Assembly (NCBI RefSeq): GCF_001640025.1
Contig: NC_031672.1
Location: 4,898,001 to 4,962,000, forward strand
Origin: Sugiyamaella lignohabitans
Taxonomy: Eukaryota; Ascomycota; Dipodascomycetes; Dipodascales; Trichomonascaceae
Length of the DNA: 64,000 nt
Reading direction: 5' to 3'
Positions 22,622 through 33,030 of this stretch are shown here, one piece after another. Numbering within the stretch: position 1 is the stretch's first letter; each line of letters opens with the position of its first letter. The notes below the pieces were generated by a model. It saw only the letters and a list, made by a program, of their open reading frames with translations. It was not told the origin of the DNA and did no database searches. The translations under genes and the position numbers were made by a program.

Positions 22622-23876
22622 CTACTCATAGTCGTGGAAGGAGAATAAGCCGCTAAAAAGTTAGTACATTTGTCATCGAAAGAAGTCGAAATAATACATA
22701 CCCTCTATTAGAATGACGGGAAAAGTAATCAAAGTCTATGCTCACAGCTGTACCAAGCATAACTGCTCTTTGATCGAGCGTCAGTGGACCGCCTAGATTG
22801 GGGTAGATATCACGGATCTCATCAAAAGACGAGGGATCCATTCGCAGTACATAAACACCGGTGTCAGTAAATAGTTCTCTGCCAAGGCCGACCCAATTAC
22901 GGTCGACAACACCTAGAATTGCACCTTCCCGATCAACTACTGGGAAACTAAAAGCCAAGAAAGGGGCATCTACCTTGCCAAATTGATCATAGACATCCTT
23001 CTCCTCTGCAGACTGCAAAAACAGATTATACTTCCTACGAAATAAATGCCACTGTTGTTTGGTTTCGCCAATAACAACCTGATTAGCGGGATCCCCATCA
23101 GGACTCGGAAGAATTGCTTTTATATGTGAGTTAATGAATGAGAATGGACGTCGAATTGTCATAATATGGTTTTCATGCCTATCTAATACTCTCACGCTGA
23201 ATGGTCTATGGAGTCGATATATCTGTCTCATAATTGCCTTCGTAATGCCAAAGTCTTCTTCTTCCATATATCCTAAATGGACACCATTCTGGTCGAGAAT
23301 TGCGTATCTGTTCGCTTGTTCAAATCCAAGAAAAACATTCATCATTTCTATTTTACGTTCCATAACCAAAGTGGGATATGACAGTAACGATACCACAGCA
23401 TCCGAAGGTTGAAGGACCCCACCAGGATTGCTAACAGGGGTATCCCACTGGGCATACCCTTGGGGAGAATAGCCAGTGAAATTGCTTGAATATTGCAAGC
23501 TATTTTTCTGTTCTACCTGAAGTTGATCATATTCTGACTGATTTATATGGTTGCTCTGGCTGGTTTGCATCTCACCCGCATCTAAACCTTCCTGAGCCCT
23601 GTTCGGATACTGTCTTACGACTCTCCGTCTCGGAGGCCGTGGATCTCTTGGCCTAACAGGCGTATAGCATCGCAATTGTTTGACTCCGCCAGTGGATATG
23701 AAATTTTGCACTGGTATTCTAAATGTAGAAGCTCGAATACGGTTATTAAAGCGAAGAAAACTCATTGAATGTTTGTGGTTTGGAGGCAATAGGAAGGTAA
23801 GTGATCTATGTGAGCATCTGAATGATAGCCGCACAGCATTTCGCGCTCCGCAGGGTCCGGAATCAGGGTCCATCAT
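22622..23876 (-). CDS. AIM25: Mitochondrial phospholipid scramblase family, Aim25 (31-nt last exon)
   Basis: Two exons, 22702-23876 and 22622-22652, join across a 49-nt intron (GTATGT, ACTAAC, TTTTTAG). They give 401 aa, with C-terminus RHSNRG then GLFSFHDYE; the second exon holds only 31 nt. The scramblase core spans the phrase NRYAILDQNGVHLGYMEEED, through RPFSVRVLDRHENHIMTIRR, to DFDYFSRH. The family includes yeast Aim25, a mitochondrial protein. An Arg-rich, acid-poor stretch follows an ATG at 23765 (MSFLRFNNRIRASTF), typical of a mitochondrial presequence; start there gives 364 aa. The ATG at 23876 adds 37 residues. The true start is not decided. Confidence 0.85.
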
Positions 23877-24298
23877 TGCATAGATCTATGATGAACTGTG
23901 GTGAATATACCTGAATCACAATATTACACTTGTAGTATTATCATAAGCTTTTCTTATCCTTATCCACACAAATTATATAAGAGGTGAGTGCTGGATCAAT
24001 TGCAAAATCCTGACTTGTTAACACAACGTCCGCTGGTTCCAAATTGGCAGTACGGCCCGTATAGTAATTTTGGATGATGATATAGCCCTAACAATACCAA
24101 TTCCCCACACTCAACTGAGGATTACTATATTTCATTTCTATTTCTCAGATTCCTCAATAGCTAATTGCATCGCAGTGATGCAAGCTATGTCGAAGTATTT
24201 CTTCAGCCCTATGCATGAACCCTAACATCACAATGAAATTTCATCTGGTATGTTCATGTTCGTTTCCAATGATCTAAACTTGGCCATAGGAATCGAAA
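23877..24298. other. Divergent promoter, AIM25 / SOD-like mitoribosomal gene
   Basis: A 422-bp spacer between two nuclear genes for mitochondrial proteins. A 73-codon minus-strand frame (24254-24475) overlaps the ribosomal gene and is a shadow. AT-rich, no other feature seen. Confidence 0.35.
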
Positions 24299-25084
24299 AT
24301 GTTTGCCAGAAGCACCATAAGAGCATGCAATAAGGCCACCATAAGCAGGCCAGTCACACGTCTTATCCACTCGGTACCCAAGTTGAAAAACCAGAATCAT
24401 TATGAACAGGTCGGAATCCCAGGACTCTACTCTGCTGAAGGCTTCAAGACAGCTTGGAACGATCACCAAAGTCATTTACTAACTAAATTGAACAACCTCA
24501 CAGTCGACACAGACAACGAAGCAAGAATTCCTTTGCACATTCTCCTCAATACGGCTACTAAATCGGACCAAGCACATATTTTTAACAATGCTAGCCAGGC
24601 TCACAACAACCATTTGTTTTTTCAAGCATTGACCAGCCCTGAAACTAATCAGACCAAACCAAGCGCCCTACTACAATCAAGAATTAACAAGTCATTTGGA
24701 AGTCTAGAAGAGCTCCGCGAGCAATTTCTATTAGCTGCAGACCTACTATTGGGTAATGGTTGGGTGTTCTTGATTGAGGGCCCAGATAAGTCACTTGGCA
24801 TCATGTCCTGTTACAATGCTGGAACTCCTTATCATATTGCTCGGGCACAATTGTTCGATCTTAATAGAATTATTGATAGTGAGGTTCACCAGAGTATCGA
24901 GGCTATTTCAGGTGCAGTCAGATCAAAGGAAAAGAACTTTAATATTGCTCTTCTCGCTGCCAACGTCTGGGAACATGCTTATCTCACTGATTATTCAGTA
25001 TCTGGTAAGACTGAATATCTTGAGAAGTGGTGGGCATCTATTGATTGGGATGTTGTAAGTTCCAGGCTATATTCTGGAAATTGA
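24299..25084 (+). CDS. Mitochondrial small-subunit ribosomal protein, superoxide-dismutase-like (mS42/mS43)
   Basis: The 261-aa protein has a Fe/Mn-SOD fold and an N-terminal Arg-rich presequence (MFARSTIRACNKATISRPVT). It matches the yeast Rsm26 (mS42) / Mrp1 (mS43) mitoribosomal pair. SOD-type segments are QAHNNHLFFQAL and NVWEHAYLTDY near the end. The normal SOD ligand Asp before WEHAY is Asn here, and the first ligand His block is HQSHLL. That makes enzyme activity unlikely and supports a structural ribosomal role. Whether it is mS42 or mS43 needs comparison. ATG 24299 has an AAAATG context. Confidence 0.8.
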   Translation: MFARSTIRACNKATISRPVTRLIHSVPKLKNQNHYEQVGIPGLYSAEGFKTAWNDHQSHLLTKLNNLTVDTDNEARIPLHILLNTATKSDQAHIFNNASQAHNNHLFFQALTSPETNQTKPSALLQSRINKSFGSLEELREQFLLAADLLLGNGWVFLIEGPDKSLGIMSCYNAGTPYHIARAQLFDLNRIIDSEVHQSIEAISGAVRSKEKNFNIALLAANVWEHAYLTDYSVSGKTEYLEKWWASIDWDVVSSRLYSGN

Positions 25085-25248
25085 TCACCGGTGACGCTTG
25101 TCCCACACCAAAATGTAGCATATGTAAATAGTACAAGTTTTTTTTTCATCCATTCCAGATGTACGCCAACTGAGGCCATTCCGCATGAACCTATCTTTAG
25201 CTAAAAGGCTAACCCCGAACAGAAGGAAGGTTTCGTGTAATTTCTGCG

Positions 25249-26022
25249 TTACCTCCAAAGCTCATTTTCTAATAGTGCAGACTCCCTCATTTCACTCTCA
25301 CCGCAATTTAAAATGACTTTTCGCATCTCGTCATCTTGGGCCCAGTCAAGTCCCGCAGCACCTACTACCGCTACAATAGTTTCGTTAAGCACAGACTGCC
25401 GCAGACCAGCTTCGCGCAATGCCGCAATCGCTTCTTTATATCTCAGTTTCTGTTCTTTCGAGAATTTCTTCTCCTGCTCTTGTTTCAGGTTCGCAGTCAA
25501 GCTTATAATCAGATTGACCAGATTCTGATTGATGGTCCTTTGTTTTCTGTTTAGCGTTTGCACTTCAGCAAGTTCATCTTCTAGACTTTTATTAATTTTT
25601 GACTGCAAAATTATTTGCGAGGAAAGAACATCTCTGTGTTCAAGTAGGGGTATAAGTGATCTAGGGAGTTAGCATTTTGCATATAACTAATTACTTGAAC
25701 TTGGTACTCACGTTTCAATGGAGTTTCTATCGCCGGAGGCCGTAGCCTTGGTGGCAGATAGGGCGCCCAGTGTAGTATTTAGAACTAACTCATGAAATCT
25801 TGCACGGTGTATAAGATTGGTCAATTCGCTAGGAATAGACTCTGGTAACTCAATATCGACTTCCAGTCCGCGAAGGTCTTCGTATAAGGTTAAATAATGC
25901 ACTTCGTCACTGGAAAGTATTGTGGCAGAGTTGGCAATTCGCGGAACTCCACACCGGTGATTCATCAACTCGCCCACAGTCGACGTAGAGACATCAAGAA
26001 TCTGGTCCAAATAATCCATCAT
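25249..26022 (-). CDS. CENP-H-like kinetochore protein (Mcm16/Fta3), one intron
   Basis: Exons 25712-26022 and 25249-25660 join across a 51-nt intron (GTGAGT, GCTAAC, CCCTAG). They total 723 nt and encode 240 aa, the size of CENP-H. The N-terminal half is helical. A coiled coil runs about residues 115-190. The C-terminal segment AVVGAAGLDWAQDDEMRKVI matches the CENP-H end pattern (I-x2-V-x3-G-x-DWA-D). In yeasts the counterpart is Mcm16/Fta3 of the CCAN inner kinetochore, bound to CENP-K. Start: the open frame extends to a TTG at 26124, but the first ATGs are 26022 and 26019. Similarity is confined to the C-terminus, so the assignment is moderate. It is divergent from VPS25. Confidence 0.62.
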
Positions 26023-26200
26023 ATTTGGTATTTTTGTTGGTTTTTTTTTATGTGAAGAACCGTGAATCGCTGGTAAACACAATCTAAATAGATCAACGAA
26101 GGCTGATAAGCCAGTGGAACCCAAACCCAGATCAAGTATATGTTGAAATCAAAGGCGTCTGACCCACAAGACAGTTAATAACTATTGCGGAATACCAGAA

Positions 26201-26836
26201 ATGGAGACGAATATAGATAGCGAAGATGATTTCAAATATCCTTCGATATTTGAATTTCCACCTTTTTTTACAAAACAGATAAATGAGCAAACATGGAAAT
26301 CACAACTGGCATCATGGGACTCTCTCATTCTAGCATATTGTCAACATTACAAAGTATGGAAGTTATCAGTAGGAAGCACAAAAAATAATAGTCTTGAAAA
26401 TGATTTGGTAGACGGATTAAGTGGTACTTCTCTCAATGGGTCGAATGGTAGCGACGATGTCAACAGCAAGCTGTTTGCCAACCCACGCATCAACAGAGCA
26501 TTGAAACAGGAAACGATAAAGCTAATTTTTGAGTATATGGTTGAAAAGGGTCACGCTGAATGGGAAAAGTCGAGTTCCAAACAGCAAATTTTTGTCTATT
26601 TCAAGAGGCCTGATGAATGGGCTACGGATATTAGACGATGGGTTGATTCTACAGGACAGACAGGATCTGTACTGACATTTTATGAAATTGCCCATGGAGA
26701 CCTTGTAGCATCACAAGATTTTGCTGGAATAGATGATACCATTCTTCGGAAAGCAATTGATAATCTTGTCAGTAAAAACCAAGCAGTCATTATTAAAGCT
26801 TCTGACAATCAGATAATGGGTGTTAAAATACTATAG
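26201..26836 (+). CDS. VPS25: ESCRT-II subunit Vps25
   Basis: The 211-aa protein is Vps25, two of which sit in each ESCRT-II complex with Vps22 and Vps36 to sort ubiquitinated cargo into the multivesicular body. N-terminal YPSIFEFPPFFTKQ contains the PPxF-like contact for Vps22/36. TWKSQLASWDSLILAYCQHY follows. The second winged helix ends AWEKSSSK/WATDIRRWV and the C-terminus is TGSVLTFYEIAHGD through KNQAVIIKASDNQIMG, all as in the family. An Asn/Ser/Gly-rich loop of about 25 residues (66-90) is inserted. Start ATG at 26201 is clear. Confidence 0.92.
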   Translation: METNIDSEDDFKYPSIFEFPPFFTKQINEQTWKSQLASWDSLILAYCQHYKVWKLSVGSTKNNSLENDLVDGLSGTSLNGSNGSDDVNSKLFANPRINRALKQETIKLIFEYMVEKGHAEWEKSSSKQQIFVYFKRPDEWATDIRRWVDSTGQTGSVLTFYEIAHGDLVASQDFAGIDDTILRKAIDNLVSKNQAVIIKASDNQIMGVKIL

Positions 26837-29694
26837 GTTGACATTGACACACCTTGGTACCACCCAAACCCTTAGCATGACGTTTATAATTCTAGCTGTT
26901 GATTGAGCCAGACTTTATTTAGTCTTCTCCTCCTTTTTATTATCGATTTTTGTTTGAGACTGAGCAACTAGCCAACGTCACTTTACCAAGTTTTCTGGGT
27001 TCAAGGTCCTTACGTCCTTGAAAATTCAAATTGAAAACGTACATACTTTCCGGCTATTGGCAAGTAAGGGTGAATAGAAGAGCCCCTCTCATAGAAACAG
27101 TAGAAATGCATTGATAACTAACTAGCCTATTATTTAATCTGCTTATTTATTAAAAAGGAACTACCGAATAACGAACGACTGAACTGCTACCATTAGCCAG
27201 ATGCTGGAACATGTTAAAGTAAGCGAGACAGTTGAAATATCGTGATTGGCTATGTTTTTCCGAAGTTAGACGTCCTCGCCCGTATTAACACTGACAAGCT
27301 CAAAAAAAAAAAATAAAACCGTAGGATTTACTTATCAGGCTGTTGTCTTGAAGTAGACAGGTTAGAGAGCGTGATAACGTATGAGGCAGTTTTCTTAACG
27401 CCGACAGCTTCAAAAGAAGTTACCGTTGTCCTGGTCAAAGACCCGTCGGTTAATTAAAGTTGACTGGCTGATTTGACAGGTGGTATGCGTCTCTCATACC
27501 ACTAATCTCACGAGACCCCTGATATGCGAGTGGTTTGTGGGGAAACGGGCTGAAACATTGCCGTGCCCCGACATCGACATGCAGCGAGCAAATGGCGGGG
27601 GGTCAACGAGGTGTTCAGTTTGTTTCCCCCCTTGGTTTTGCTCGGAACTCACCTGCCATTTTGGAGTGATTCAAGGAAATCTGGCGCGTTGCATATATAC
27701 TACTTGGCCAGTGAGAAAAGTAGTAACTATTTCAGATTTTTTGTTCGCGTGGTGAGGTCGAGAAGTATCGGATCGGTACAGTACTGACAGTACTTACATC
27801 AGCACCAGCCAGTCATACTGAGCACTTCCGTTACCCCGCATCGAGATCGAATTCTCCGCGATCGAATGTTCCAAACATATAATCTTTACTGATTTAGGTA
27901 ATATATACAACCCATTAATAAATCAAAATTAGCCATCGCTAGCATGCCTCACCATAGAGCCCGTCAAGCCAAGCCAAGTCAAGCACCGAATTTTAAACTA
28001 GGTTCCTGGATATAGAGTAGTTAGTGAAAGAAGCCGGCCACCCTCCGTTAATAATAAAATCAGATACACAGAACAAGCTAATTATTGGCGCAATAAACAG
28101 CATTTATTAATGAGTACTGCTATTCAAGTAACCAAGCTGAGGTACAGATGAGATTATATTAATTAAAAAATAAACGGCAATGAACTAGTGGGGGTTATCC
28201 CACACAGTGCATTTCAGTGAGTGGAGAATATGCGGAGAGAAATCACATTCACACATGGACTGGTGGCTTAGATCAAATATAGTTTAAGTTTTGTTTAGAC
28301 AAAGAAGGAGGCAGATTCGATTCTGTCGTGTAATAGAAACTCTCAATCGCGTACCTATTCCTGTGTATCGAGAGACTAATCACCAGCCTGCTTGTTTTCA
28401 CAAAGGTCACTCACCGCAGGGGTATGGGGCAGGTCATCTTATACAGCTGCTCCCTGCATCGCTGAAACATTATTGATTTCACATATCTCTTTTGCTTCAA
28501 AGCAATTGTGGCGACACGTGGAGATATGGCAGGTGTTCATATTAATATTATAGGAGAGTGGGTGGGAATATACCCGTTGAAACGAAGCACAACCCACATC
28601 TTTTCAACCCCCTGACCGCCGCTTGCTGCAGTCAGATCCCCCTCCTTCTGGGGTTCGCAGCAAGATCACGGGAGAAGCCGGGACAATGTGCCTCGGGGTA
28701 AGCGGCAATGCTTCTTATGAGACATCGGTCGCAAATCAAAGTGCAGCGAACACGCAGATCAGCAACTAGAAACCCCTATTAGGAGGTAATGTCCCAACGG
28801 TTAAAATGTATTACTCTAGAAAAGTCTCTATATAGAAATATGCACTCAAAACCCTGACAAAGGTAGGTCCCTAGAAAAATATTATTTGGGTGGTGGACGA
28901 TTTCTTCCGGCCCATCGCACACCGTTGAAATCCCAGTCTCCATTCTGTCAAGATATGCGCTACTAAGTCGTATACCCCGTAGGGTAGGATCTATACGCAT
29001 ACAGTAATAATTGATGAGTTTCACAAATTTTTAGCTTTGGGCCATTTTTATTTTGATTCCGACCTTCAATTATCTTTTCCCCACAAAACATCTCCATAAC
29101 CACAACTCAACATCTGGTCATCTTCGGCTTTGTCTACTATTTTTCAATCACCAACAACCAATTAGGGCTCTTGTTGTAGTGGACTTGTTTTTTTTGCTTG
29201 TATTTTCCTGGTCTTGTCTTGCAACTCTGGATCGGCTTTGTAAGTTTTGCCAACTGCTGGAAAACACTGTTTGGTTGTGTTGCGTGAGGAATATATGGGC
29301 TGAGCATTTGTATGACTTCTTGGTACGATTTTTTTGTTTTCTTGAACTATCTTATCAATATCATTTAATGAAACAGTTTTGTATCACTTCGACTTTGTTT
29401 GCATCGCCAACCCTGACTAATGATTGATTTATCTATCATTGTGTATCAGGGCTACAATCAACTTGTTCTTCGGTCTATGACCATCTACGCCATTTATACT
29501 AACTGAATAGCCAAGCCAAATCCAATATCGGGAATATCAGTTGTCGAATCCCATTAATTTGAGGTTAATATTTGTCCAACAAACACTCGTCCAAGGATAA
29601 GCCGGCTCCTGCGTTGCAGTATACTTACCAGTGTTCAAAAACACATTTAGTTTCTAGCTATACAGATACCCCAACCGTATTAGTTCGAAGTTTG
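26837..29694. other. Large non-coding region upstream of the REG1-like gene
   Basis: No supported gene in 2.86 kb. Frames at 27480-27755, 28291-28476, 28779-29024 and 29053-29427 have no family signals and odd composition. Seen instead: a poly-A run at 27303-27316, a Mig1-type box at 27595-27600 and a likely 5'-UTR intron. The intron has GTAAGT at 29240, TACTAAC at 29497 and AG at 29510. An in-frame stop at 29566 separates this leader from the open frame of REG1. Centromere or origin function cannot be excluded. Confidence 0.5.
29240..29510 (+). other. Candidate 5'-UTR intron of the REG1-like gene
   Basis: A GTAAGT donor, a perfect TACTAAC branch site at 29497-29503 and an AG 7 nt later follow the same splice grammar as nine other introns here. 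The length is 271 nt, longer than the rest. A downstream in-frame TAA at 29566 means it would lie in the untranslated leader. Confidence 0.4.
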
Positions 29695-32600
29695 ATGGTA
29701 CCATATCCACAAATTTATCCTAATCCGACTGTTCAACGTCCGATTTCAAACGCCCGCCCGTCACCACATTCGTTTCGTTGCCCGACTCGGCAGCATCCCA
29801 ATAGCTCGGTTCCTTCACCAGCATCGTCTTCTAATTCATCCAGTACTTCTCACGCAGTACCGCTACTCTCACTCGGCTTAGATAACGAACCGCCAGCTTT
29901 AACCCCCAAACCGAGCACACCATCGTCAGCACCATCAGATCTCTCGTCACGCGGGGCGTCGACATTTTTACCACCAGCTGCCTCTGTCTCTACTGCTGCT
30001 GCTGCTGCACCTGCATCTGCATCATCTGCTTGGCCGTCTGCTTCTACATCTACAGCCACAGCTCCTACTTCTTTATCACCGAGTCGTATACTACACGGCG
30101 TTATCGACGCAAAGAACCCCAACCCTGACTATCACGCCAAACCAGTTAATAACGTGCTGGTACTTGATCGGGTTAAAGGTAGTAGCGTAAGCATCGATAC
30201 TATCCGGGGACAAAAGACGAGTAGTGTTACTGGTCGTGCCGCTGATTCCACTAGTGTTGATAGTTTCTCAACCGTTAAAAACGTTAAAACTGCCAACGCT
30301 ACTGTCGCATTGAGTTTGGATCAATCTAATTTGAAAAGCCAGCATACAGTCAGCAAGTCTGCTCAACAAAAACAATCTTCTTCTAACTACACAATGACAG
30401 GTGTGCCAAATGGCACTGCTTATCCTGTGATAGCAGCTGGTAGTATATCTACAGGTCAACAAGAACAACAACAACAAGAAGAAGTAAGGAACACTAATTT
30501 AGATGAAATTTCAAATGCAGTCACCGCTGACTGTGAGACTTCGTTTCAAAAGTCGTCATTTGCTTTAAAGCGAACGAAAAGCTTGGGTCTTTTCGATGCA
30601 TCTATGAGACCAAGTATGGCGGCTGATTTAGTGGGAACCATGGAAGACTACCCTCATTTACATGCTGCTGCAAAATCCGGTAGTCCCGGTAATACGCCGG
30701 CAGTGGTTAGTTCATCTTCATCCAGTAGTAGTACCTTGACTAATTCATACTTCCCTCCTATTTCATCTGCTCCAAATAGCTCAAAATTGCATCAACAAAC
30801 CAACCCAAATCCGTCACAACAAACCCCATCACCACCACCTAGTATAGGACATGTTTCGAGTACAACTCTTAAACCAGAGGCAACCGACTCCAGACAACTA
30901 CAACCACAGTCGACTTCATCTATTGTTACTCCAGCATTATCAGCATCATCTTCATCTACACTAGAAGATGACGAGCATGGTTCATATGGATCGTCGTCTC
31001 CCTCAATACCAGGCACACCTGAAATCATTGTTCCTCCTTTAGATGACAGTGTTATTCAGTATGAGCCCTCACGACATGTTGATTATTTGTCTCATAACTG
31101 GAAAGAAAGTGATATTTCATCCTCGTGGAGATATATCGTGTTGCGGAGAAAAGACATGGCTAACTCTGCCAGACTCGAGAACGCTTCTTGGAGAACTTGG
31201 ACAAAGGCGAAATATAACTTGAAAACAGTTGCACCAGAAAGTGTGAATTGGTTGAAAGATTACGATGTTACTTGGCTATATGGGCCACTATATGATGAAC
31301 CACATCATACATACTCCATATCTCCCGACAATAAGAGCTTAATCAAGGGTCCTGGATCCAAGGATAACTTGAGACTCGACAAGGGCAAATCTGTTAACCT
31401 TCATATCGGGCCTGAGAGCGAGGCTGGCGACAGTAACGAAAATAGTAGAAACACCTCTCCATCACACAGTGCCCACCCGGCCAAGCCGATTTTGAAAAAG
31501 AGAAGTGTTTCTCAGATGATGCTGTCTCGTCCGCCGCTTATTACACACAACAGTTGCAATGGCACCCCGACATGTAATTGCACTCATCATCGTAATATGA
31601 CTCACGAAGCTGCCAATGCCGCGACCTCCAACCATTCAACTGGCGATGGAGTATCAACCTATTTGAGACATCACAACTACAGACATCGTCCCCATGCCGG
31701 TCATTCCAACGAAAACATTTCCCATCTCATAAATCAACAATATTATCAGGCGGCAAATAGTCATAGAGCGATCGATGATTTTTTGCTATCGCCTAGTGGA
31801 AGCACTGCGGGAGACAGTAGTTCAATTTCTTCAATAAGTTCGGGTACTCAAGGCACCTCTAATGTTATAGCGTCGAATGCAGCCAACCATGGTGTGAACT
31901 CGAACCACGAGACAAACCAGCCATCCCCTCCACCTGCCCCGGCTAAAGTGAGACACATCCACTTTAACAATAGAGTTGAGCAATGTATTGCTGTAGACCA
32001 CTCTTTTTCTGATGATGAAGACGAAGAAGGCGACAGGAAGATGTCAGATAGAGGTAGATCAAGGCATAGTTCGAAACACAAGAAAGTGCAATCTGAGGGA
32101 AGACCGCAGTTCGGATTGGGCGGCGACTCGGATGATTCAGACTCTGAGCAGGACGAAGATGAGTATGACGATGAAGACGAAGATGAGGAGATTGACGATG
32201 ACAATGGGGAAGAAGAGGACGAAGAAGACGATGCTGGATTCTTTTTCATGGTCCGTTCAGCGTCTTCGGCATCTATCCATAACCTACCCAAAGGAAGCTA
32301 TCGAAATATTGCCCTATTGCCTGCTACTACTTTGAAGTATCAGGTTGATGAGGCAGAACGAGAGGCTCGACAACAGGCTACTGCCAATTCTGTTGCTTTT
32401 GCTATGAGTCACAATACCGTTAACCATCGTCACGCTTACAGTACTTATGATTACAATTCTGTTTACGTATCGCCGGCACCTTCTCCTAGCCACTCACCGA
32501 GTCATTCACTCAGCTCATCGGACATTTTACAGGGCCCAACTGGTAATTCAATTGTGTCTGTCTCCACTACTTCGCCAACCCAAACTGATACTACCAATGC

Positions 32601-33030
32601 CGTGGGCGAGCTGTCTAATAGCTACTCCATTTCTACAACAGTCCTTTTAGACAGTCTACCCAGTGTTCCTGCAGCATCCAGCCAGGGGGCTACTACTAGT
32701 TTTAATGACATGAACGTTCCGGAGAGTGAGTTTGTCGAAGACACCTCTGCCCCCGTGCCAACTAAAGTAACAACTCCCCCGGCTGGCGAACCATTGCTGT
32801 CACTAGGATTACAAGCCCCACCGCCAACTGCTAGCAAGACCGTTGCAACCACACACTCTAGTCAGGTCAATGTTGTCAGTAGTGATAATTCGCCGCCACC
32901 TTCGAGAGATGAGTCCCCAGCGGCAGCTTTGCTCGAAGACAACAACCGACCACGATTGGGACGAATTAACAGTGCTGTATCAAGCGCGAAGGGTTTGGCG
33001 AATTCTCTTTGGAATGCAAACTGGAAATAA
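29695..33030 (+). CDS. PP1 regulatory subunit, Reg1/Hex2-like
   Basis: The 1,111-aa protein resembles Reg1, which targets the Glc7 phosphatase to Snf1 and other glucose-signalling proteins. The conserved block DYLSHNWKESDISSSWRYI, with the WRTWTKAKYNL segment near residues 465-510, matches the fungal GATA-like DUF1752 domain. The PP1-docking region VRHIHFNNRVEQCIAVD near 752-768 matches the RVxF-type site of Reg1. An acidic stretch follows at about 815-847, ending before a hydrophobic GFFFMVRS. The rest is Ser/Thr/Pro/Gln low complexity. The frame stays open upstream to a TTG at 29572, but the first ATG is 29695. Residues before this ATG have no conserved feature. Confidence 0.78.
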   Translation: MVPYPQIYPNPTVQRPISNARPSPHSFRCPTRQHPNSSVPSPASSSNSSSTSHAVPLLSLGLDNEPPALTPKPSTPSSAPSDLSSRGASTFLPPAASVSTAAAAAPASASSAWPSASTSTATAPTSLSPSRILHGVIDAKNPNPDYHAKPVNNVLVLDRVKGSSVSIDTIRGQKTSSVTGRAADSTSVDSFSTVKNVKTANATVALSLDQSNLKSQHTVSKSAQQKQSSSNYTMTGVPNGTAYPVIAAGSISTGQQEQQQQEEVRNTNLDEISNAVTADCETSFQKSSFALKRTKSLGLFDASMRPSMAADLVGTMEDYPHLHAAAKSGSPGNTPAVVSSSSSSSSTLTNSYFPPISSAPNSSKLHQQTNPNPSQQTPSPPPSIGHVSSTTLKPEATDSRQLQPQSTSSIVTPALSASSSSTLEDDEHGSYGSSSPSIPGTPEIIVPPLDDSVIQYEPSRHVDYLSHNWKESDISSSWRYIVLRRKDMANSARLENASWRTWTKAKYNLKTVAPESVNWLKDYDVTWLYGPLYDEPHHTYSISPDNKSLIKGPGSKDNLRLDKGKSVNLHIGPESEAGDSNENSRNTSPSHSAHPAKPILKKRSVSQMMLSRPPLITHNSCNGTPTCNCTHHRNMTHEAANAATSNHSTGDGVSTYLRHHNYRHRPHAGHSNENISHLINQQYYQAANSHRAIDDFLLSPSGSTAGDSSSISSISSGTQGTSNVIASNAANHGVNSNHETNQPSPPPAPAKVRHIHFNNRVEQCIAVDHSFSDDEDEEGDRKMSDRGRSRHSSKHKKVQSEGRPQFGLGGDSDDSDSEQDEDEYDDEDEDEEIDDDNGEEEDEEDDAGFFFMVRSASSASIHNLPKGSYRNIALLPATTLKYQVDEAEREARQQATANSVAFAMSHNTVNHRHAYSTYDYNSVYVSPAPSPSHSPSHSLSSSDILQGPTGNSIVSVSTTSPTQTDTTNAVGELSNSYSISTTVLLDSLPSVPAASSQGATTSFNDMNVPESEFVEDTSAPVPTKVTTPPAGEPLLSLGLQAPPPTASKTVATTHSSQVNVVSSDNSPPPSRDESPAAALLEDNNRPRLGRINSAVSSAKGLANSLWNANWK

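Noticed and set aside
27480..27787. Overlapping frames of 91 and 74 aa in the REG1 upstream region
   Set aside because: They overlap in different frames, have atypical composition and no recognisable motif.
28250..28330. GGTGGCTTAGATC followed by AGATTCGATTCT resembling boxes A and B of a tRNA
   Set aside because: The T-arm would need an 8-nt loop or 6-bp stem and no acceptor stem pairs; not a tRNA.
29053..29427. 124-aa frame before REG1
   Set aside because: T-rich sequence reads as hydrophobic by chance; it overlaps the candidate leader intron donor.
32012..32335. 107-aa frame inside REG1
   Set aside because: Shadow of the acidic repeat of REG1 in another reading frame.
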